From the NCBI GenBank assembly GCA_040830565.1, contig JBFOMC010000331.1, positions 1-24,331 on the forward strand: 24,331 nt of DNA. Reading direction: 5' to 3'. The notes under the pieces are model-generated. The model did not search any database. It saw only the letters and a program-made list of their open reading frames with translations, and was not told the DNA's origin. This stretch comes from JAFMPW01 sp040830565. Its GTDB lineage: Bacteria; Bacteroidota; Bacteroidia; Flavobacteriales; Flavobacteriaceae. Within the stretch, counting starts at the first letter, position 1; each line of letters begins with the position of its first letter. The position numbers were made by a program, and so were the translations under genes. Shown here piece after piece: positions 14,265 through 22,321 of this stretch.

Positions 14265-15017
14265 TCAATTGAGTAATAATTGATCTGTGACACTTTTACC
14301 TCTCGGGACCATATGATTTCTAATGGCAATGGTAGAAGTGTCATATGATTTGATATGCTTCTTATTTACGATATAGGATTTGTGTACCCGTACAAAAAAG
14401 TCTGGCAAACCGGCCAGAGTATCTTTTATGGTGCCATATGCCGTTAATTTGGTATTATCTTGCAGGTTATACACCACGTAATTTCCAAGCCCTTCAATAA
14501 ACAGAATATCTTCCAGAGATACTCGGTGAATTCTCCTATTGGCTTTAATTTCCAAAATACCATTAGGACCCGGTTGATTTTTTTGATTTTCAATGGACCA
14601 TAGTTGAAATAGCTTTACACCAAGAACCAATAAAACAGTAGTATTAATAAGTACAATGGCCCTGATCAGCATTTTTATACTGAACAATCCTGCAGAAGGG
14701 TCATTCAATAAGAGGTTCTCATAAAAAAGATGAATAAATATTCTTTGTAGGATTCCTGCAAGCAGCAGAGTAAGCGCATATCCCAAAAGAAACTGACCAA
14801 ATTTTCTCTTGAGCAGGTATTTCGGCAGTAAGAAATAGATCGTAACATATACCGCCATAATTCGAGTAGGCAACAGTACAAACTCCAGGTAAAAAGATGC
14901 CAGATATCCTTTTTCGCCAGCCCAGATAAATCCAAAAAGTATAAAATACAGCACCCAGAACAGCAGATGGGTAGCTATTCTAGAATTAAAAAGATAAAAA
15001 TTACTGTTTAGTCTCAT
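14265..15017 (-). CDS. Membrane-anchored LytTR-domain transcriptional regulator
   Basis: A 250-residue protein joining a membrane module directly to a DNA-binding domain. Residues 1-140 contain four hydrophobic helices (about 16-32, 43-64, 75-93 and 115-138). The opening HLLFWVLYFILFG resembles the sensor region of Bacteroidota LytS/YehU-type histidine kinases. A short linker (141-152) leads to a LytTR domain (153-250): ILEIKANRRIHRVSLEDILFIEGLGNYV (154-181), then TIKDTLAGLP, then FVRVHKSYIVNKKHI (208-222). There is no histidine kinase, ATPase or receiver domain and no phosphoacceptor Asp. It would act as a one-component regulator binding DNA while in the inner membrane. It is divergent from the PDZ-hydrolase gene, which is a natural candidate target. 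The cluster shows no partner kinase. Confidence 0.9.
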   Translation of the reverse strand: MRLNSNFYLFNSRIATHLLFWVLYFILFGFIWAGEKGYLASFYLEFVLLPTRIMAVYVTIYFLLPKYLLKRKFGQFLLGYALTLLLAGILQRIFIHLFYENLLLNDPSAGLFSIKMLIRAIVLINTTVLLVLGVKLFQLWSIENQKNQPGPNGILEIKANRRIHRVSLEDILFIEGLGNYVVYNLQDNTKLTAYGTIKDTLAGLPDFFVRVHKSYIVNKKHIKSYDTSTIAIRNHMVPRGKSVTDQLLLN

Positions 15018-15134
15018 CCCGCTCGAAAATCAAATCATGCTTCAGCTCCAGTTCACATAAAAAAGAATGCTCCTGGTATAAATGCGATAAAAGCTAAAAT
15101 TAGGCAATCTAACTTTAAGGAAATCTTAAAAGTT

Positions 15135-16463
15135 ATGACGATGAGAACTTCCCCTTATTCCCTTTTATTATCCATAATCACATTCTCCTGTTTTGCTCTG
15201 AATTCAGATGCCCAAAGGCTCGGAAGAAGAGCCAGCTGGGAGGCTCAAATAGCTATGGCATCTCCAAATCAGCCAGGAGCCTTAATAAGGTCAATATCGT
15301 CCGGTAGTCCTCTTGAAAAAGCGGGTTTTATGTCGGGCGACCTACTGCTGAAGGTAGATGATGTACTCATAAGCAATGAAAATGAATGGAGTGATATTTC
15401 ATATGGTTTAAGAGCCGGCAAACTTACAAAAGTAGTGGCCCTAAGAGGCGATGAATGGGTTGAAGCTCAGCTTAGCTTTAATGCTTTGGCCCTGGAAGAA
15501 CATTCAAATCTGGATACCTTTTATGAAGAGGTCATTTCGACCTATGGTATTACCCAGAGAACGATCATTACAAAACCCCGGAAAGTCGGGAAACAAGCAG
15601 CCATAATTCTCATCGGGGGACTCAGTTGTTCTAGTATAGAGACCTACCCCGGAAGGTCGGGGAATTGGGTGCAAACCATTAAAGATTTGGTAGAAAAATC
15701 TGGAATGGTGGTAATGCGTATAGAAAAACCAGGGGTAGGTGACAGCGAAGGAGACTGCAGTAAATCCGACTTTCTTACAGACCTAGCGGGTTATAAGGCG
15801 GCTATCAAAAGTTTGAAATCCAAACCCTATGTCGATCCGAATAAGATCATTGTATATGGCTCCAGCATGGGGAGTGCTTTAGCGCCTGTCCTCGCAAATG
15901 AGTTTGACCTGGCGGGGGTTATTTCGGATGGAACTTTCTTTAAAACCTGGTATGAGCATATGCTCGAAATTGAAAGGAGAATACGATTGTTTCAAGGCGA
16001 TACAGAATCTGAAATTGTAAAAAAGATGAACAGGTATTATATCCCTTTATATTATGGAATGCTAATAGAAAAGAAAACCTATGGAGAAGTGGTAAGGGAT
16101 TATCCCGCATTAGCAGAATACAATTACCATGGAGTAGAACATATGTACGGCAGGCCACTGTCTTATTATCATCAGCTTCAAGACTTTGACCTTGCAGGAG
16201 CCTGGGAAAAGGTGAAAGTTCCGGTCCGGATATTAAGAGGCACAAATGACTGGATCATGTCTTCATTTGACAATCATATGATCATAGAGGTATTGGAGAG
16301 AAATGGGCATACAGATCATGTGCTCTACGAATATCCGGGCTTAGACCATTGGAATACAATTCACAAAACTGCCAAAAATTCCTTTGAAGGAAAGCCAGGT
16401 AGTTGGGATCCTAATACCATCAATAAAATTATAAACTGGGCCAAGGAAATTGCGATAAAGTAA
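15135..16463 (+). CDS. Exported PDZ domain plus alpha/beta hydrolase fusion
   Basis: A 442-residue protein. The signal peptide is at about 1-27 (SLLLSIITFSCFALNSDAQ). A PDZ-like domain spans about 35-115, with IRSISSGSPLEKAGFMSGDLL (51-71) as the carboxylate-binding and core part. The alpha/beta hydrolase domain runs about 140-440: AIILIGGLSC (156-165, oxyanion region), the nucleophile elbow YGSSMGS (241-247, Ser244), the acid in GTNDWIMS (D372) and the histidine in GLDHWNTIH (H405 most likely). All catalytic residues are present. It probably acts in the periplasm as an esterase or peptidase, with PDZ recognition of a protein end. The substrate is unknown. ATG at 15135 and in-frame ATG at 15141 are both possible starts. 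It ends two bases from the opposing glpD gene. Confidence 0.87.
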   Translation: MTMRTSPYSLLLSIITFSCFALNSDAQRLGRRASWEAQIAMASPNQPGALIRSISSGSPLEKAGFMSGDLLLKVDDVLISNENEWSDISYGLRAGKLTKVVALRGDEWVEAQLSFNALALEEHSNLDTFYEEVISTYGITQRTIITKPRKVGKQAAIILIGGLSCSSIETYPGRSGNWVQTIKDLVEKSGMVVMRIEKPGVGDSEGDCSKSDFLTDLAGYKAAIKSLKSKPYVDPNKIIVYGSSMGSALAPVLANEFDLAGVISDGTFFKTWYEHMLEIERRIRLFQGDTESEIVKKMNRYYIPLYYGMLIEKKTYGEVVRDYPALAEYNYHGVEHMYGRPLSYYHQLQDFDLAGAWEKVKVPVRILRGTNDWIMSSFDNHMIIEVLERNGHTDHVLYEYPGLDHWNTIHKTAKNSFEGKPGSWDPNTINKIINWAKEIAIK

Positions 16464-16465
16464 GC

Positions 16466-18139
16466 CTAAACTCTATCTAATGAAAAATTTGAATGAGCAT
16501 CCAATTCCTTTTCCAGGATGTCGCGCCATTCTATAAGCTGCTCTTCATTAGTCTTAAATACTGTTTTGAATTCCTCTAAAATGGGTTCCATCATGGTTCT
16601 AACACTTTCAATATCAAAATAAAGACGGCCTGTTCTTCTAATAAAGAAATCCATGGGATTTTGTACCATTTCAAATTGCAATCCAAAATGGAGCTCAGCT
16701 TTAATGAGTCTAACGGCTGCATCAGCATCTTTTAGCGAAGCGTAAATATCTAAAATGGTCTCGGTCTGCTTGCCATAATTCGTAACCAAAAACCAGGCAT
16801 CGTGTTCGGTAAACCCATCGGCGCTTATCCTCTCAAAGACCTCAGCAATATACCTTTTAACATGCTTATATTTTTTAAAATCACTGCCACATAACGGTAT
16901 CTTGGCAGTACTGGATTCTGGAACAGACTTTCCCTGATCTTCCTGGATTTTTTTCACCACCCTATTGACTACTCTTTCGGCCATCTTCCGATAGCCGGTC
17001 AATTTACCTCCGGCCATACTAATAAGACCAGAATCTGAGGTAAATATTTCATCTTTACGTGAAAGCTCCGAAGCCGATTTACCTTCTTCATGAATTAATG
17101 GTCGCAATCCGGCCCAGGAAGATTGGATGTCTTCCATTTCGAGCTCAATATCCGGGAACATATTGTTCACGGCGGATATCAGATATAAGGCATCTGCAAG
17201 ATCAATATCAACATTATCCTTATCGTTATTGAAATTAGTGTCGGTTGTCCCCACATAGGTCACTTTGCCCCGCGGGATGGCAAAGATCATTCGGCCATCA
17301 GGTACATCAAAGTAGACCGATTGCTTTACAGGTAATTTTTCATGAGGAAAAACCAGGTGCACCCCTTTAGTTAAATGCAGCCTTTTGCCCTTTTTAGAAT
17401 TATTAATGCTCCTTAGTTCATCTACCCAAGGCCCCGCAGCGCTAATAACATACGATGAATTAATCTGAAGTTCCTTGTCAGAAAGCTGGTCTTTTACTTT
17501 TACTCCGGCTACCTTTTCATCTTTATATACAAAGTCTGTGACTGCCATGTAGTTAATAGCCTTTGCTCCGTATTGCAAACTGGTTTTAATGTTTTCTAGT
17601 GTTAGCCTTGCATCATCAGTCCTGTACTCCGCATAATATCCCGCACCCTTAAGGATCTTCTTTGGCAACAATGGTTCAAGGGATAACGCCTCCTTTTTTT
17701 CCAGCATCTTACGTTTGTCTTTCCCTTCGACCTGGGCTAAAATATCATAGACTTTGAGACCGATAGAGGTTAGCCATTTACCATAAGAGCCTCCTTCTAT
17801 GAGAGGCAGTAACATTTTTTCAGGAATAACCAGGTGAGGAGCTAACTTGTGCACGATTGCCCGCTCTGAACCCACTTCTTTTACCAGCCAAAAATCGAAC
17901 TGCTTTAGATATCTTAGTCCGCCATGGATCAGTTTAGTAGATTTGCTGCTGGTTCCGGAGGCGAAGTCTCCTTTTTCTACCAGGGCCACTTTTAATCCCC
18001 TGGCGGCGGCATCTAATGCTATCCCACCTCCTGTAATACCACCTCCAATGACGACCAGGTCGAACTGTTCTTTCGCAAGGTCGGCGATGAGCTCTTTTCT
18101 CTTAAGATTTGAAAATTCTACACTTTTCATGGTATCCAT
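16466..18139 (-). CDS. glpD: FAD-dependent glycerol-3-phosphate dehydrogenase
   Basis: A 557-residue respiratory enzyme that oxidises sn-glycerol 3-phosphate to dihydroxyacetone phosphate and passes electrons to quinone at the inner membrane. The FAD-binding motif is LVVIGGGITGGGIALDAAARG (28-48), followed by the GlpD signature FASGTSSKSTKLIHGGLRYL (59-78). The central part has YRTDDARL and AGPWVDEL, and the DAO_C helical domain occupies about the last 130 residues. Length is normal for Bacteroidota GlpD. A second in-frame ATG nine bases downstream (residue 4) is also possible. A weaker -7-like TACCTTTA lies on the minus strand at 18177-18184. There is no glpF or glpK neighbour. pbpC ends 77 bases upstream on the same strand, so readthrough from that operon is possible. 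Confidence 0.94.
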   Translation of the reverse strand: MDTMKSVEFSNLKRKELIADLAKEQFDLVVIGGGITGGGIALDAAARGLKVALVEKGDFASGTSSKSTKLIHGGLRYLKQFDFWLVKEVGSERAIVHKLAPHLVIPEKMLLPLIEGGSYGKWLTSIGLKVYDILAQVEGKDKRKMLEKKEALSLEPLLPKKILKGAGYYAEYRTDDARLTLENIKTSLQYGAKAINYMAVTDFVYKDEKVAGVKVKDQLSDKELQINSSYVISAAGPWVDELRSINNSKKGKRLHLTKGVHLVFPHEKLPVKQSVYFDVPDGRMIFAIPRGKVTYVGTTDTNFNNDKDNVDIDLADALYLISAVNNMFPDIELEMEDIQSSWAGLRPLIHEEGKSASELSRKDEIFTSDSGLISMAGGKLTGYRKMAERVVNRVVKKIQEDQGKSVPESSTAKIPLCGSDFKKYKHVKRYIAEVFERISADGFTEHDAWFLVTNYGKQTETILDIYASLKDADAAVRLIKAELHFGLQFEMVQNPMDFFIRRTGRLYFDIESVRTMMEPILEEFKTVFKTNEEQLIEWRDILEKELDAHSNFSLDRV

Positions 18140-18216
18140 AGCTGGGCATCACTTGTTTATCGTTCTCGTTCAGCCTTAAAGGTACAGGATCAGAAGGCTA
18201 TTTCAAAGCTCCGGGA

Positions 18217-20565
18217 TTACTCTATCGTTATAGTAATTACTTTCTCGTTCCCAAGCTCGTCGAGGGCGGTTATTTTATGCTTTCCCTGATCTGGAAGTAT
18301 CCCCGTTTCGTGGAAATTTTGAGTCTGTGTTATAAAGCGTTCATCCAAATACCAGAACACCTTTGTACCTGGTTTGGTATGAGCTAATTTCAATACGAGT
18401 TCGTTTTTTTCTCCCTCAAAGTTCTTTGTTAAAGATATCCTACTACCGTTTTTAGGATAAATGAAATCCATAGATGGAGTGGCAGGGCCCAGACAATCTC
18501 TTCGCAGCGGAGGTAAAGGCACATAGGAAGGACTATTTTTCTTATAGTAAAACTCCATAAGCGGTGGTAAGACAAACCAGGATGCACTAATTGTTTCTGA
18601 AAGATCTGCGCAAGAAGAATTAACTCTGAACCGCCTTTGCAGGTCTAGCTGTACCGATCGATGGTAGTTACAGGCTTTAATCTTATTTTCCTTTCTTGGA
18701 ACCTGGATGTTTTGGCCTGGACAGTTAGGGGATTTAAGGTATCCACTCTCCGCACACACTACTATTTCAACGAACTCATCAAGGGGTTTTTGAAACCAAT
18801 CGCTAGGAGGTAAAATATCGAACACATCAAATAGCAAAGGTGCCGCGCTCCTAACTCCTGTCAGGTCTGGTCTCCCTTCACCATCTGCATTGCCTACCCA
18901 GACACCAACCACATAGTCCCTGGTGAGTCCTAAAGCCCATGCGTCTTTATTCCCAAAGCTCGTTCCGGTTTTCCATGCAATCTCTTTAGAAGAATCGTAA
19001 AATTCCCACGACTCATTCCCTTCCGGCCGGTTTACCTCTTTCATCGCCTCAAAAGTGAGGTAAAAACTACCGGCATCAAAAATGGTCTTTTGTGGTCTTT
19101 TCTTCCCAAAAGTCACCTGGTGTTCTTTTAGGAGAACGGGTTCGCAGAACTCCTTCTCATAATATTCACTGGAGGTATCATTAAAGTGATTCACCGTGCC
19201 TGCCATCCCAGCATAGGCCTTGCTTAAATCCCACAGGTTGCTCTCTGCGCCTCCTAAAATTAAGGTGAGCCCATAATGATCTGCAGATTTGGTTATTCCC
19301 CCAAGTTCAAAAAAATTTAGCTGATCTCTAAACTTCTCCAGACCGTAGGATTGTAACAATCGCACCGCCGGAATGTTCAAAGATCTTGACAGCGCCCTCC
19401 TAGCAGGGACAGCTCCGCTATAACTCTCATCAAAATTCTCAGGAGTATATCCAGCTATTTGGGTAGGTACATCGGCTACCAACATATTAGGGATCAATTC
19501 CCCGGCGTCTATCATGGCAGCATAGAGGAATGGCTTTAGGGTACTTCCGGTACTTCTGTTAGCCCTGATCATATCTACATCTTTCTCATGATTCTTGGTT
19601 GTCGGTGTGTTTCCAACGTATACTAGAACTTCCCTGGTTTTCACGTCCATAACCAAAACCGCTGCATTGTGAACTTGATTTTGCTTCAGATCATTGTAGT
19701 GTTTTGCGACGATAGTGTTGACGTTTTTCTGCAAGGTTTCATCTATGGTAGTTCGGAGGCGTTCTCCTTTCCTTTCGCGAGAAATGCTGGCCACCAGATG
19801 CTTCGCACTTTTTGGCAAAGCGTAGGGTTTTTGTGGCAGCTTCTCCAATAAAGCGAGGGTATAGGTGGTAGAATCTATTCGTTTTTCTATCAACAATTTT
19901 TGAAGGAGTTTGTCTCGCTTTTCCAATAACCTGCTTTGGTTCTTTCCAGGATAGATCAGGCTGGGGGCATTTGGCAAAACAGCAAGGGTAGCAGATTCTG
20001 CCCATGAAAGTTGATTTGGTTGAAGGCCAAAATAACGCCAGGCAGCCATCTCGAGCCCAACCACATTTCCTCCGTATGGAGCATTTCCGGCATAAAGCCG
20101 CAGTATTTCCTCTTTAGAATATCTAAACTCTAAACGAGTCGCAAGAATCAATTCCACGAATTTCTCCCAATAAGATCGCTTTTTCTTTCTTGAAAGCCTG
20201 ATCACCTGTTGTGTAAGTGTACTGCCTCCTCTAACAACTTTTCCAGCCGAAATGTTTGCAGAAATCGCCTTGAACATGGATACGGGGTTGAAGCCTGGAT
20301 GCTTATAAAAGTGTGCATCCTCAAATTGCAATAAGCAGGTTCTAAATTTAGATGGGATACTGTCAGACAAGGGAAATCTCCATTGCCCATCATCCGCTAT
20401 TTTGGCGCCCAGGAGCTTTCCTTCTCTACTTTCAATAACGGTCGAAATTGGAGTATTAAATAAAGGTTCGGGTAGGCAGAAATAATAGGCAATAAGCAGA
20501 ATAATGGATAAGAGAAGCTTTTTAGGATGCTTTTGAATGAATGCTATGGCTCGTGCCCTTCTCAA
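18217..20565 (-). CDS. pbpC: Penicillin-binding protein 1C (bifunctional glycosyltransferase/transpeptidase), TTG start
   Basis: A 782-residue class A PBP of the PBP1C type. There is a basic N-terminus and a single anchor at about 17-31. The glycosyltransferase domain spans about 45-235, with the catalytic Glu82 in FEDAHFYKHPG and RGGSTLTQQ (112-120). The transpeptidase domain spans about 300-580, with SxxK at S341-K344 (TGSTLKPF), SxN at S395-N397 and KTGT at 532-535. The C-terminal BiPBP_C beta domain (about 690-782) is diagnostic of PBP1C. The start codon is TTG: the frame closes at TAA 15 bases upstream and no ATG lies nearby. TTGA overlaps the stop of the preceding gene by four bases, implying translational coupling. 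An alpha-2-macroglobulin gene, a known partner of PBP1C, lies 1.8 kb away. Confidence 0.95.
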   Translation of the reverse strand: MRRARAIAFIQKHPKKLLLSIILLIAYYFCLPEPLFNTPISTVIESREGKLLGAKIADDGQWRFPLSDSIPSKFRTCLLQFEDAHFYKHPGFNPVSMFKAISANISAGKVVRGGSTLTQQVIRLSRKKKRSYWEKFVELILATRLEFRYSKEEILRLYAGNAPYGGNVVGLEMAAWRYFGLQPNQLSWAESATLAVLPNAPSLIYPGKNQSRLLEKRDKLLQKLLIEKRIDSTTYTLALLEKLPQKPYALPKSAKHLVASISRERKGERLRTTIDETLQKNVNTIVAKHYNDLKQNQVHNAAVLVMDVKTREVLVYVGNTPTTKNHEKDVDMIRANRSTGSTLKPFLYAAMIDAGELIPNMLVADVPTQIAGYTPENFDESYSGAVPARRALSRSLNIPAVRLLQSYGLEKFRDQLNFFELGGITKSADHYGLTLILGGAESNLWDLSKAYAGMAGTVNHFNDTSSEYYEKEFCEPVLLKEHQVTFGKKRPQKTIFDAGSFYLTFEAMKEVNRPEGNESWEFYDSSKEIAWKTGTSFGNKDAWALGLTRDYVVGVWVGNADGEGRPDLTGVRSAAPLLFDVFDILPPSDWFQKPLDEFVEIVVCAESGYLKSPNCPGQNIQVPRKENKIKACNYHRSVQLDLQRRFRVNSSCADLSETISASWFVLPPLMEFYYKKNSPSYVPLPPLRRDCLGPATPSMDFIYPKNGSRISLTKNFEGEKNELVLKLAHTKPGTKVFWYLDERFITQTQNFHETGILPDQGKHKITALDELGNEKVITITIE

Positions 20566-20879
20566 AAAACCTGCTTTTTAAACTCATATTCTCGTTCTAC
20601 ACGGCAGATCCTGACCTTATACCAGCTATACCAGTTCTTAATTCCCTGTCTTTGCGCAAACAGATGGTCTGCATTTTTCTTCCAGTTTGCAATGGCCTCC
20701 AGGGACTGCCAGTAGCTTATTGCAATCCCCAGTCCATCTCTGGCACTTTCAAAACCAAGATAGCCCGGTTGCGTTTTAGCAAGCTCCTCCATTTCCAAAG
20801 CCATTGCACCATAGCCATTATCTCCATCCGTTCTGGTATTCGTAAAAATAACGGCGTAATAGGGTTCTTTCAGATTCAT
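20562..20879 (-). CDS. Antibiotic biosynthesis monooxygenase (ABM)-like small protein
   Basis: A 105-residue cytosolic protein with the dimeric ferredoxin-like ABM pattern: first strand YYAVIFTNTR, helix MALEMEELAKTQPGYLGFESAR (25-46), strand GIAISYWQSLEAIANWKKNADHLFAQ (about 50-75), with the typical SYW motif and the W-x-x-x-x-x-H spacing, and a last strand YKVRICRVERE. ABM proteins include haem-degrading, quinone-forming and many uncharacterised enzymes, and the specific activity is not predictable. It overlaps the upstream gene by ATGA (20876-20879) and pbpC by TTGA (20562-20565), so it is the middle gene of a tightly coupled operon. Confidence 0.85.
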   Translation of the reverse strand: MNLKEPYYAVIFTNTRTDGDNGYGAMALEMEELAKTQPGYLGFESARDGLGIAISYWQSLEAIANWKKNADHLFAQRQGIKNWYSWYKVRICRVEREYEFKKQVF

Positions 20880-21232
20880 TCTATATAATTCTTCTCCAGA
20901 AAATAACTTACTATAGCCTCCTTCATCAGTATGGATTGTTCACCGGCCTTCAGGGGAGGTAAGGTTTCTTTAACTTTAAAATGAGGCCAGCCATCTGCGT
21001 CAAAAAATTCAAATTCATAATAGCCATAAGGTTCCAGTAGTCGACATATAGCAATATGCATCAGATTTACCTTCTCGTCTTTTTTAAAGCTGCGGTGGTA
21101 TTGCCCCAGTTCTTGTACGCCAACCAAATAAATGATTCCATCCAAGTCCAAAGGATCCCCATCTGAGAACTGACCAGACAATTTTTCCACCAACACTTCC
21201 CATCGCTCTTTTAGTAACAAGTCTCTAGACAT
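20876..21232 (-). CDS. Conserved small cytosolic protein of unknown function, first gene of the pbpC operon
   Basis: A 118-residue protein that I do not recognise as any named family. It has no signal peptide or membrane helix and is acidic and aromatic-rich. Visible segments are an N-terminal helix (LLKERWEVLVEKLSGQF), an acidic turn (DGDPLDLDGIIYLVGVQELG, about 25-44), a helix (KDEKVNLMHIAICRLLEPYGYY) and a strand pair with FEFFDADGWPHFKV (74-87), ending in a helix (ILMKEAIVSYFLEKNYIE). The sequence is well ordered and protein-like throughout. Overlap with the ABM gene by ATGA, and an exact -7 box (minus strand of 21267-21274) in front, support expression. Any link to cell-wall synthesis rests only on operon position. 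Confidence 0.8.
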   Translation of the reverse strand: MSRDLLLKERWEVLVEKLSGQFSDGDPLDLDGIIYLVGVQELGQYHRSFKKDEKVNLMHIAICRLLEPYGYYEFEFFDADGWPHFKVKETLPPLKAGEQSILMKEAIVSYFLEKNYIE

Positions 21233-21266
21233 CTCTTATGGTTTTACTCGCATTAAAATTGAATCT

Positions 21267-21274
21267 CAAAGGTA
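21267..21274 (-). promoter_or_regulatory. -7 box of the pbpC operon
   Basis: The minus strand reads TACCTTTG, an exact TAnnTTTG match. Transcription would start near 21260, about 28 bases before the first ATG at 21232. The -33 region would overlap the cvpA-side promoter. No ideal -33 TTG. Confidence 0.5.
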
Positions 21275-21287
21275 CAAATCAAAGTTC

Positions 21288-21295
21288 TATATTTG
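21288..21295 (+). promoter_or_regulatory. -7 box of the cvpA-like gene
   Basis: TATATTTG fits TAnnTTTG exactly and ends 14 bases before the ATG at 21310, giving a leader of about 8 bases. A TTG at 21259-21261 is 26 bases upstream, longer than the ideal spacing. The site supports the shorter start for the protein. Confidence 0.5.
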
Positions 21296-21309
21296 TGAAA
21301 ATACATGGT

Positions 21310-21825
21310 ATGGGTTTTCTAGACATTGTCTTGGGTTTGCTTCTTATTTATGGGCTATATCGAGGTTTAAAGAATGGTTTGTTTGTAGAAATAGCTTCAA
21401 TTGTAGCTCTCATTGCCGGGCTTTTCGGAGCCATGCATTTTTCCTATATCGCCGGCAATTACCTTTCACAAAATATGAACTGGGACGAACGGTATATTAA
21501 TCTTATTGCTTTCATCATCACTTTTATCGTCATAGTTTTAGTGGTGCATTTGGCTGGGAAATTCCTAACCAAAATTGCCGACTTTGCCATGCTGGGTTTA
21601 CTCAACAAAATAGCAGGAGGGCTATTTGGTGCCCTTAAAGTTGCTGTTATCTTAGGTGCCCTTTTAGTTTTTTTTGACAGAGCTAATTCGTCTCTCGGGA
21701 TAGTTAAAAAGGAAACCGTTCAAAAATCTGTCCTCTATGAGCCTATTAAAGAGATTGGCGCCTTTGTCTTTAGTAAGGTCATTAAAAATGATCAGGAAGA
21801 GGGTACTATTGAGGAATCGGATTAA
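21310..21825 (+). CDS. CvpA-family inner-membrane protein
   Basis: A 171-residue protein with four predicted membrane helices: FLDIVLGLLLIYGLYRG (3-19), VEIASIVALIAGLFGAMHFSY (about 26-46), YINLIAFIITFIVIVLVVHLAG (62-83) and the glycine-rich LLNKIAGGLFGALKVAVILGALLVFF (97-122), followed by a cytoplasmic tail ending in acidic residues. The opening D-I-V-L-G-L-L-L and the GLFGALKVAVILGALL segment are characteristic of CvpA, a conserved membrane protein linked to colicin V export and envelope stress, without a known biochemical activity. I start at 21310 because the family begins there and because the -7 box at 21288-21295 falls inside the longer reading frame that opens at 21238. It is divergent from the pbpC operon and ends 13 bases from the opposing DUF4440 gene. 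Confidence 0.9.
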   Translation: MGFLDIVLGLLLIYGLYRGLKNGLFVEIASIVALIAGLFGAMHFSYIAGNYLSQNMNWDERYINLIAFIITFIVIVLVVHLAGKFLTKIADFAMLGLLNKIAGGLFGALKVAVILGALLVFFDRANSSLGIVKKETVQKSVLYEPIKEIGAFVFSKVIKNDQEEGTIEESD

Positions 21826-21838
21826 TGTCCTGGCAAGC

Positions 21839-22279
21839 TCAAGAACTCATATCGGCAATGATCTTCCATTTCCCATTTATTTTTTTGAAGATGACTAAAA
21901 AGACGCCGTTTGCATCACCAACTTCTCTGGTCAAGTGATATTCTCCCATTAAAAAATATGCTCCTTCATTGATTTTTGAAATATCGTTGATCTTAAATTC
22001 GAGCTTCCCAGTGTGGGCTTTTGACGGATACCCTTTTTTATAATTTTCAAGGGTTTTTTCCCAACCGTACGTAACTCCCCTACTGCTGTAGAATTTTAAA
22101 GAGTCGCTTTTCCAATACCCTTCCATAAAACCCTCCAGGTCTCCTTTGTTCCAGTCTGCTTGTTGAGCCTGCATAACAGCCCTGATTGCCTTTTCCTCTT
22201 CAACTTCGGTTGCTGTCTGAGCCTTAACAAAAGAAAAGGGCAAGAAGCAAATGAAGCATCCCAATAAAAATGTTTTCAT
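21839..22279 (-). CDS. Secreted DUF4440/SnoaL-like (NTF2-fold) protein
   Basis: A 146-residue protein with a signal peptide (MKTFLLGCFICFLPFSFVKA, cleaved before QTATEV; no proper lipobox). The mature part of about 125 residues matches the NTF2-like DUF4440 pattern: a long N-terminal helix EEKAIRAVMQAQQADWNKGDLEGFMEGYW (28-56), YGWEKTLENYKKGY (71-84), then the beta sheet LEFKINDISKINEGAYFLMGEYHL and a last strand KINGKWKIIADMSS, whose G-K-W-K-I-I-x-D-x-S end is typical. The fold binds small ligands or acts as an isomerase/lyase, but no catalytic dyad can be assigned. It lies between cvpA (convergent) and the alpha-2-macroglobulin gene on the same strand, with a 101-base gap holding an inverted repeat. 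Confidence 0.85.
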   Translation of the reverse strand: MKTFLLGCFICFLPFSFVKAQTATEVEEEKAIRAVMQAQQADWNKGDLEGFMEGYWKSDSLKFYSSRGVTYGWEKTLENYKKGYPSKAHTGKLEFKINDISKINEGAYFLMGEYHLTREVGDANGVFLVIFKKINGKWKIIADMSS

Positions 22280-22321
22280 CTTGTAAAAATTTTATCACCT
22301 TCCTAAAATAAAGAAATCAGT

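Noticed and set aside
14264..14273. CTCAATTGAG palindrome at the end of the LytTR gene as a terminator
   Set aside because: It has no loop able to form a normal hairpin and no T-tract, and it includes the stop codon region; chance is likely.
14265..15017. Annotation as a LytR-type response regulator or a histidine kinase
   Set aside because: There is no receiver domain, phosphoacceptor Asp, His box or ATPase motif; only membrane helices plus LytTR are present.
21238..21309. N-terminal extension of the CvpA-like protein
   Set aside because: CvpA proteins begin at the MGFLDIVLG-type helix, and the -7 box at 21288-21295 falls inside the extension.
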